DNA of 56,780 bases, taken from NCBI GenBank assembly GCA_014801955.1, contig JAAVDE010000036.1, positions 1 to 56,780 of the forward strand, in the 5' to 3' direction. Under the pieces are notes generated by a model, which saw nothing but the letters and a program-made list of their open reading frames with translations, did not search any database and was not told the DNA's origin. The position numbers and the translations under genes are program-made. Positions 51,584 to 56,780 of this stretch are shown one piece after another (positions within the stretch are counted from its first letter, which is position 1; every line of letters begins with the position of its first letter). The DNA is from Bacteroides sp. (GTDB taxonomy: Bacteria; Bacteroidota; Bacteroidia; Bacteroidales; Muribaculaceae).

Positions 51584-52624
51584 ATGGCAAAAATTGGTGA
51601 TACCGTCCGATTTCTCAACGCCGTCGGCGGCGGCAAGATAGTGCGCATGGAAGGGCGCATAGCCTACGTTTGCGACCCGGACGACGGATTTGAAACTCCG
51701 GTCGACATTAACGAATGTGTGGTGGTTCCGTCGGCAGTGGCCGGCGCCGCGGAGATTGCCGACACCCCGGTGCCCGACGAAAAGCCGCTGCGCGCCCCGG
51801 TGAAGGAAACTGCGGCCAAGGAGCTGACCGCCGCGCTGCTGTTTGAGCCGCGCGACATTAAGCGGCTGTCGCAAACGTCGTTCGACGTCTATTTGGTCAA
51901 CGACTCGAACTATCGCCTGCTCTATGCCGTCAGCGCCCGACCGACCGACGCCTCGGAGTTCACCCTGCTGGCCGCCGGAGAGGCCGAGCCTAACGTTCAG
52001 GTCTTTATCGACGAAATCAACCAGCTCGACATCAACAACCTGGCCGTTATCTCCGTTCAGCTCGTTGCCTTCAAGGCCGACCGCAGCTTCGAGCTCCGCG
52101 CCCCGATCGCGTCGGAAACGCGCATGGACCTTTCGCGCCTCGCCAAGCTCCATTGCTTCACGTCAACGGCCTATTCCGAAGCGCCGGTGCTGACGGTTCC
52201 CATCGTTACCAACGGCGTTACCGCCCGCCCGCTCCGCCTCGAGCAGCTGATTGACCGCTTCGAGCCAACCCCGGAAGAGAAACCGGCTCCCGCGCCCAAG
52301 GCTGACAGGCAGAGAAAGTCGCACGCAGCAAAAGCCGACGGCCCGACGGTCGTTGACCTCCATATCCACCAGCTGCTCGACTCCACCGCCGGCCTCCAGC
52401 CGGCCGACATGCTTGCCTGCCAGCTGCGCGAGTTCGATAACCGCATGGCCGAAGCGGCGCGTACCCCCGGCTCGAAAATCATTTTTATCCACGGCAAGGG
52501 CGAGGGCGTTTTGCGCGCGGCGATTCTCGACCGCCTGCGCCGCCAGTGGCCCAAATGCGACGTGCAGGATGCCTCATTCCGCGAATATGGCTTCGGCGCA
52601 ACCCAGGTAACGGTTCGAAAATGA
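51584..52624 (+). CDS. DUF2027-Smr domain protein
   Basis: The 346-residue protein begins MAKIGDTVRFLNAVGGGKIVR (DUF2027-type N-terminus). A middle domain follows, and a C-terminal Smr domain from about residue 262: VVDLHIHQLL, then IIFIHGKGEGVLRAAI and YGFGATQVTV. Smr domains nick or bind branched DNA or RNA. I use the ATG at 51584; the frame is open back to 51521 inside radA. It overlaps the next gene by ATGA. Role probably in nucleic-acid metabolism; not established. Confidence 0.85.
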   Translation: MAKIGDTVRFLNAVGGGKIVRMEGRIAYVCDPDDGFETPVDINECVVVPSAVAGAAEIADTPVPDEKPLRAPVKETAAKELTAALLFEPRDIKRLSQTSFDVYLVNDSNYRLLYAVSARPTDASEFTLLAAGEAEPNVQVFIDEINQLDINNLAVISVQLVAFKADRSFELRAPIASETRMDLSRLAKLHCFTSTAYSEAPVLTVPIVTNGVTARPLRLEQLIDRFEPTPEEKPAPAPKADRQRKSHAAKADGPTVVDLHIHQLLDSTAGLQPADMLACQLREFDNRMAEAARTPGSKIIFIHGKGEGVLRAAILDRLRRQWPKCDVQDASFREYGFGATQVTVRK

Positions 52625-53361
52625 ATATCCGATGCTTCAGCGGCATGGGCAACTCCGCCGCCGTTGCCACTCGCCTGGCCGAAAAGCTCCCCGAGGGGTT
52701 TGCCGACGTGGTCTACGTTTGTCCCGTCTACTCCTGGGGCCTGCCGCCGATAATTGTTCGCCACCTGGAGAACGCGACCGACCTGACGGGCCGGCGCGTT
52801 CATCTGGTCGTTACCTGCGGCGACGACACCGGCAACATCGACCGCCAATGGCAACGCCTGCTCCGGGAGCGCGGCGCCCTGGCCGGCAGCATCTATTCCG
52901 TTCAGATGCCCAACACCTACGTCAACCTGCCGTTCATGGACGTTGACTCCGCCGCCGTGGCCAACGAAAAGCGCGCCCGCGCCGCCGGGCGCGTTGACGC
53001 GATAGCAACGCGCCTGGCCTCGGGCATCATTGAAACCGACATTCACCGCGGCGCCCTGCCCGGCCTCAAATCGTCGGTTATCTATCCGCTATTCTTCGCC
53101 GACTTGCCGCGCATTGCCCGCAAGTTCCACTCAACCGCCTCCTGCATCGGCTGCGGCAGCTGCGTTCGCCAGTGCCCTAACAGCAACATCACGCTCGACT
53201 CCGACCACCGACCCTGCTGGGGCAACAATTGCACCTATTGCCTGCGCTGCTACCACGTCTGCCCGACCCATTCCGTGGCCTATGGGCGCCGCACCTCAAA
53301 AAAAGGCCAATATCTCCATCCTGAATATCAGTCTGTTATAAAAAACTTCAAAAATTTTTAG
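52621..53361 (+). CDS. EFR1-type flavodoxin-ferredoxin protein
   Basis: The 246-residue protein joins a flavodoxin-like FMN-binding part (MNIRCFSGMGNSAAVATRLAEKL, then VVYVCPVYSWGLP) to two 4Fe-4S motifs, CIGCGSCVRQCP from residue 175 and CTYCLRCYHVCP about 30 residues later. This is the EFR1 family layout and predicts low-potential electron transfer in an anaerobe. Partner unknown. I use the ATG that overlaps the preceding stop. The tRNA promoter follows 7 nt after the stop, with no terminator between. Confidence 0.88.
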   Translation: MNIRCFSGMGNSAAVATRLAEKLPEGFADVVYVCPVYSWGLPPIIVRHLENATDLTGRRVHLVVTCGDDTGNIDRQWQRLLRERGALAGSIYSVQMPNTYVNLPFMDVDSAAVANEKRARAAGRVDAIATRLASGIIETDIHRGALPGLKSSVIYPLFFADLPRIARKFHSTASCIGCGSCVRQCPNSNITLDSDHRPCWGNNCTYCLRCYHVCPTHSVAYGRRTSKKGQYLHPEYQSVIKNFKNF

Positions 53362-53368
53362 CAAAATA

Positions 53369-53400
53369 TTTGGTCAGTTCAAAAAAAGTCCCTAACTTTG
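53369..53400 (+). promoter_or_regulatory. Promoter of tRNA-Gly/tRNA-Leu
   Basis: TTTG (53369-53372) precedes TAACTTTG (53393-53400) by 20 nt, a near-perfect Bacteroidota promoter. The start should lie near 53407, 16 nt before tRNA-Gly. Confidence 0.8.
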
Positions 53401-53422
53401 CAATCGCAAAAGCGAAATGAAC

Positions 53423-53495
53423 GCGAAAATAGCTCAGTTGGTAGAGCACAACCTTGCCAAGGTTGGGGTCGCGGGTTCGAGTCCCGTTTTTCGCT
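53423..53495 (+). tRNA. tRNA-Gly (GCC)
   Basis: The 73-nt sequence folds as a cloverleaf. The acceptor stem is GCGAAAA with TTTTCGC, the anticodon loop TTGCCAA carries GCC, and the T-loop is TTCGAGT. Discriminator T; CCA not encoded. It is 10 nt before tRNA-Leu and shares its promoter. Confidence 0.95.
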
Positions 53496-53505
53496 CTAAT
53501 CTATT

Positions 53506-53589
53506 GTCCGGATGGCGGAATTGGTAGACGCGCTACTTTGAGGGGGTAGTGACAGTTATGTCGTGTGAGTTCGAGTCTCATTTCGGACA
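53506..53589 (+). tRNA. tRNA-Leu (GAG)
   Basis: The 84-nt sequence has a long variable arm, as in class II tRNAs. The acceptor stem is GTCCGGA with TTCGGAC, and the anticodon stem CTACT/GGTAG carries loop TTGAGGG with anticodon GAG. The discriminator is A, as needed for leucine. CCA not encoded. Confidence 0.94.
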
Positions 53590-53594
53590 CAATA

Positions 53595-53642
53595 GTAAAA
53601 AAGAGGCTGAGTGTCTGAAACGACACTCAGCCTCTTTTTTAC
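53595..53642. terminator. Bidirectional terminator
   Basis: A perfect 21-bp stem (53595-53615 with 53622-53642) with a 6-nt loop has an A-run on the left and a T-run on the right. It can end the tRNA transcript on the plus strand and the transporter transcript (stop at 53657) on the minus strand. Confidence 0.92.
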
Positions 53643-53656
53643 GTTTCGCCCGCCGG

Positions 53657-55354
53657 CTAAACCATCAGAACAACGACCATGCCGGCCAGAATCAGCGAAA
53701 CGCTGCCAACGGCGTAGGTGACCGTGTAGCCCATCACGGGCAGAGTGCTGTCCAGGCTATCTTGAATCGCGCCGAGCGCCGCAACCGCATTGCGGCTGCC
53801 GGCTACGCAGCCCAGAGTAACCGCCGCCGGGAACCGGAACAGCTTGTTGGCAATGAATATGCTGATAATAAGCGGAATGGTCGTGCAGGCCGCACCTACC
53901 AAAACCAGCTGGGGGCCGACTTCGCGCAGCCCGCTGACAAACGACGGACCCGCCGAGAGGCCAACAACGGCGATAAACAGATTCAAACCCGCATTATCCA
54001 TAAACCAGATAACCGACCGGGGAATATGGCCAAACGACGGACGCTTGCCGCGCAGCCAGCCGAGAATCAGGCCTGCAATAATGGCGCCGCCGCTGGTTGT
54101 CAGCGAAATCGGAACGCCGCCCAACTTAATGACTATAGCGCCGAGCAAACAGCCCAGAGCAATTCCCAGGCCAACGAAAACCATGTCGGTCTCCGCCGTC
54201 TGGCGGTCGCTGAAACCGATTTCGGGCACGGCCACTTCGACGTCTTGCGGCAGTCCGACGAGCGTTATAACGTCGCCCTTCTCCAGCTGCAAGCGCTTGC
54301 GCAGCGGCAGCGGCATGTCGTTTCTCAGCACCTTGTGAATCATAACGCCGTGCATGAACGGCTGATTGCGCAGCTCGCCGAGCGTCAGGCCGGCGGCGCC
54401 CGATTTCGACACGACGACAGGCAGATTCTCCGTGCTGAACGTCAGCAGCTCATGGTCCGTAACCTCGGGCCCTATCCACGAAGCATCCTGAACAATGCTC
54501 TCGCGCCGACCGCTGAGAACAACAATGTCGCCCTTGCGAACACGCGTGTCCGGGTCGGGATCAACAATCTCGCCGTTGATGCGGAGGCGCTCAACGAAAT
54601 GGCGCAGCTCGCGGCTCTTCAGGTGTCGCTCGATTTCGCGAACGCTGCGCGGGCGGTCGAAAAAGTCGGCCTCAACCCTATATGCGCGAAACGACACCGG
54701 CCTGTTAGCGATAATCTGGCCCGGCTCCGGAGTGAAATCGCCCGAATCCATCTCCTCCTCCAGCCGACGCGTCTCCTCCTTAACCTTTTTCAGGCCGCCG
54801 AGCAGCATCGGCCCCAGGTTCGCAATTATCCAGGCGGAACCAACCGTGCCGAAAACGTAGCACACCGCATAACACGCCGGAATAATCCCCAGCAGCTCCG
54901 CGGTCTGCTCCTTCGAAAAGCCCAGCGACCGAATCGTGTCGGACCCGACGCCGATAACCGCCGAAACGGTCTGCGAGCCGGCAAACAGCCCGGCCGCCAC
55001 GCCCTTATTGTAGCCAAACAGCTTGCAGATGCCAACGGTCGTCAGCACAACGACCACACACTCCACCAGAGCGAAGCATATCTGCTTGAGTCCGTCGCCC
55101 TTTAGCGACCTGAAAAACTGCGGCCCGACACTATAGCCTATGGCGAACAAAAACAGCATGAACGCCAGCGATTTAACGGTTTCAGGAATATCAATATCCA
55201 ACTGACCGATAACAACACCCACAATCAGCGTTGCCGTTACCGGGCCAAGCGAAAACGACTTAACCTTCAGGCCGCCGAGCCAAAAGCCCAGACCCAAAGT
55301 CAGAAAAATAGGAATCACCTGATTCTCTCTAAAAACCTCTGTTATCCAATCCAT
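53657..55354 (-). CDS. YidE/AspT-type transporter
   Basis: From the ATG at 55352-55354 the product is 565 residues. Two blocks of about five membrane segments flank a cytoplasmic middle (about 190-370) with two TrkA-C-like domains (RVEADFFDRPRSVREIERHL, then RKGDIVVLSGRRESI; and NQPFMHGVMIHKVLRNDMPLPLRKRLQLEKGDVITLVG). This is the AAEx family, which includes the aspartate:alanine exchanger AspT and E. coli YidE. Substrate here is unknown. The frame extends 33 nt further, but the first block fits the later ATG. Confidence 0.87.
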   Translation of the reverse strand: MDWITEVFRENQVIPIFLTLGLGFWLGGLKVKSFSLGPVTATLIVGVVIGQLDIDIPETVKSLAFMLFLFAIGYSVGPQFFRSLKGDGLKQICFALVECVVVVLTTVGICKLFGYNKGVAAGLFAGSQTVSAVIGVGSDTIRSLGFSKEQTAELLGIIPACYAVCYVFGTVGSAWIIANLGPMLLGGLKKVKEETRRLEEEMDSGDFTPEPGQIIANRPVSFRAYRVEADFFDRPRSVREIERHLKSRELRHFVERLRINGEIVDPDPDTRVRKGDIVVLSGRRESIVQDASWIGPEVTDHELLTFSTENLPVVVSKSGAAGLTLGELRNQPFMHGVMIHKVLRNDMPLPLRKRLQLEKGDVITLVGLPQDVEVAVPEIGFSDRQTAETDMVFVGLGIALGCLLGAIVIKLGGVPISLTTSGGAIIAGLILGWLRGKRPSFGHIPRSVIWFMDNAGLNLFIAVVGLSAGPSFVSGLREVGPQLVLVGAACTTIPLIISIFIANKLFRFPAAVTLGCVAGSRNAVAALGAIQDSLDSTLPVMGYTVTYAVGSVSLILAGMVVVLMV

Positions 55355-55463
55355 AACAATAATAAGGAACATAAATGTGACATACACCCCTACAACGCCC
55401 CACCCCTCCCCATTGTTCTTCCCCCCCCCCGGTATCTCACGGCCCCCAACTAAACATAATTTG

Positions 55464-55494
55464 TTGCAAGTGTTGAGATTTTGTGGTAAATTTG
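55464..55494 (+). promoter_or_regulatory. Promoter of the AlbA_2/ATPase gene
   Basis: TTG (55464-55466) precedes TAAATTTG (55487-55494) by 20 nt. The predicted start near 55501 leaves a leader of about 17 nt before the ATG at 55518. Upstream, 55421-55430 is a run of ten C. Confidence 0.65.
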
Positions 55495-55517
55495 CATAAA
55501 CGATACCCCACGATAAT

Positions 55518-56780
55518 ATGAAGATAGATTTAGACTACATACAGCATTTGGCTGAAAACCATGAAGGCACGGACGTTGAGTTTAAGGAAACTACGGGTCA
55601 ACTCGACCGAGGGATGGAAACGTTGTGCGGAATGCTCAATGGTCATGGTGGTATTGTTGTCTTCGGCATTAAAAATTCCGGCAAGATTGTCGGGCAAGAA
55701 ATCGGCGATAAAACGACACGCATGATTGGCGAGGCCTTGCGCCGATTCGAACCATCGGTAGAAATTCGCCAGGAATATATCAAGCTGAATGATTCCGACA
55801 AGCAACTGATTGTATTTGAAGCGGAAGGGAATAATCCCGACAGACCTTACTCATATGACGGAAGACCCTATCAACGCAACGACAGCGTAACCTCCGTAAT
55901 GCCACACGATAAGTATTCGCGCATGATTATGCACCGTGGCGGACTCAAATACAAGTGGGACTCCTTACCAAACGAAAATCTGAAATTTGAGGACCTCGAC
56001 GAAAGCCGCATCCATTGGTCAATCAGACAGGCCCTTGAATTAGGCCGGTTGAAGGACGGCGCCTACACACGCGACCCGATTGCCATTCTTGAAAAGTTCA
56101 AGGTGCTAAAGAACGGCGTTTACAGCAATGCTGCCGCCATTCTTTTCGGAAAAGACTTCTTTTATTACCACAACTGCATCATACGCCTCGCCCGTTTCCG
56201 CGGCAAGGACAAACGCGAATTTATCGATAACCAGCAGATTGAAGGCAACATCTTTGATTTGCTCAACGAAGTTACGCCCTTCTTCCTGAAGCATCTGTCC
56301 GTTACAAGCCGAATGGAGGGCATGTATCGAAAGGATGAGCTTGAAGTACCGATTGCAGCCCTTCGCGAGTGTTGCGCCAACGCACTGACACACATGGATT
56401 GGAGAAAGACAGCATCGGTTGGCGTTGCCATATATGATGACCGCATCGAAATCGAAAATCCGGGAATGCTCCCCGAAGATATTCCTGCGAATCAGCTTGC
56501 CTACGGCTCCAAAGCGCTTGACTCCCACACATCGGAGCCGCCCAACGAGACCATTGCTCGCGTTATGTATTATAGCGGCGTCATTGAGCACTGGGGCAGA
56601 GGCCTGTCCATGATATTTGAGGAGTGTGAACGCGCCGGGCTTCCACAGCCGATAATAACCGATGAAAGAGGGGTCGTTAAGGTGACTTTCATGCGCCCGA
56701 ATTTATCAGGTCATAAAAATGGCACGATAAATGGCACGATAAATGGCACGATAAATGGCACGATAAATGGCACGATAAAT
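55518..56780 (+). CDS. AlbA_2 (Schlafen-like) and HATPase_c_4 protein, 3'-truncated by window end
   Basis: The 421 residues visible begin MKIDLDYIQHLAENHEGTDVEFKETTGQ, an AlbA_2-type nucleic-acid-binding N-terminus (about 15-130: LNGHGGIVVFGIKN, then PYSYDGRPYQRN). A GHKL-type ATPase half follows (about 275-375: LRECCANALTHMDW, IEIENPGMLPEDI, VIEHWGRGLSMI). This layout is typical of COG2865 proteins, annotated as transcriptional regulators or ATP-dependent helicases. The frame has no stop before the edge and ends in NGTI repeats (56718 on). Probably a winged-helix domain lies beyond the edge. Confidence 0.88.
   Translation, partial: MKIDLDYIQHLAENHEGTDVEFKETTGQLDRGMETLCGMLNGHGGIVVFGIKNSGKIVGQEIGDKTTRMIGEALRRFEPSVEIRQEYIKLNDSDKQLIVFEAEGNNPDRPYSYDGRPYQRNDSVTSVMPHDKYSRMIMHRGGLKYKWDSLPNENLKFEDLDESRIHWSIRQALELGRLKDGAYTRDPIAILEKFKVLKNGVYSNAAAILFGKDFFYYHNCIIRLARFRGKDKREFIDNQQIEGNIFDLLNEVTPFFLKHLSVTSRMEGMYRKDELEVPIAALRECCANALTHMDWRKTASVGVAIYDDRIEIENPGMLPEDIPANQLAYGSKALDSHTSEPPNETIARVMYYSGVIEHWGRGLSMIFEECERAGLPQPIITDERGVVKVTFMRPNLSGHKNGTINGTINGTINGTINGTIN
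56718..56777 (+). repeat. Five tandem 12-bp repeats inside a coding region
   Basis: The unit AATGGCACGATA occurs five times in a row with no mismatch, followed by AAT at the window edge. In frame it reads Asn-Gly-Thr-Ile. The array may continue beyond the edge. Each unit is four codons, so changing copy number keeps the reading frame. Confidence 0.95.

Noticed and set aside
55530-56591. Minus-strand open frames at the right edge
   Set aside because: They are antisense to the AlbA_2/ATPase gene, which has clear motifs and a good promoter.

Overview
The window reads as a chromosome segment from a GC-rich member of the Bacteroidales. The evidence is the recurring Bacteroidota promoter form (TTG/TTTG, a 19-21 nt gap, then TAnnTTTG), the near absence of Shine-Dalgarno sequences, and families largely confined to this phylum: DUF3098, DUF3127, DUF3256, DUF4493/PCMD lipoproteins, the alternative GlmU-like protein, a DUF2027-Smr protein and a T9SS-like C-terminus. 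A Muribaculaceae-type gut lineage is a guess and was not tested.

Layout. 1-2.4 kb: tRNA-Asp, then nadK and a short ACT-type gene (minus), divergent from pdxJ (plus). 1.7-10.2 kb: a long plus-strand operon with pdxJ, an ExbB/ExbD/TonB set, a CPA2-type antiporter, a GlmU-like protein, ruvA, an old-yellow-enzyme oxidoreductase and an SDR. 10.3-16.8 kb: five exported proteins that look accessory: a beta-propeller protein with an OmpA-like tail, a TPR-caspase, a small outer-membrane-type protein, an LPP20-like protein and a DUF4384-like protein. 16.8-18.9 kb (minus): ECF sigma factor and DcaP-type porin. 19.1-21.7 kb: dCMP deaminase, S41 protease and 5-formyl-THF cyclo-ligase, coupled by ATGA overlaps. 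21.8-23.5 kb: a GH109-like Gfo/Idh/MocA protein in its own unit.

23.6-31.5 kb is a minus-strand operon: APH-fold sugar kinase, DUF3127, NAD synthetase, TonB-dependent receptor, lipoprotein, tyrS. 31.7-38.9 kb is a second minus-strand operon: an exported protein with a T9SS-like tail followed by three DUF4493-type lipoproteins, two with a PCMD-like C-terminus. 39.0-40.8 kb (minus): a Fic protein with its own HTH, coupled to glutamyl-Q-tRNA(Asp) synthetase. 41.0-53.4 kb (plus) is a dense housekeeping run: ftsX, DUF3098, uppP, truB, queA, frr, DUF3256, xseA, xseB, dsbD-like, a SpoU methyltransferase, radA, DUF2027-Smr and a ferredoxin-flavodoxin protein. Then come tRNA-Gly, tRNA-Leu, a bidirectional terminator, a YidE/AspT-type transporter (minus), and an AlbA_2/ATPase gene that leaves the window inside a 12-bp tandem repeat.

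Connections. The best candidate for an undescribed system is the exported caspase cluster at 10.3-16.8 kb. Next is the Fic/GluQ operon, whose promoter is overlapped by a 30-bp palindrome; the window also holds queA and the tRNA-Asp(GUC) that queuosine and GluQ modify. No CRISPR array, rRNA, integrase or intact insertion sequence was seen. Family assignments come from reading motifs, not from database searches.
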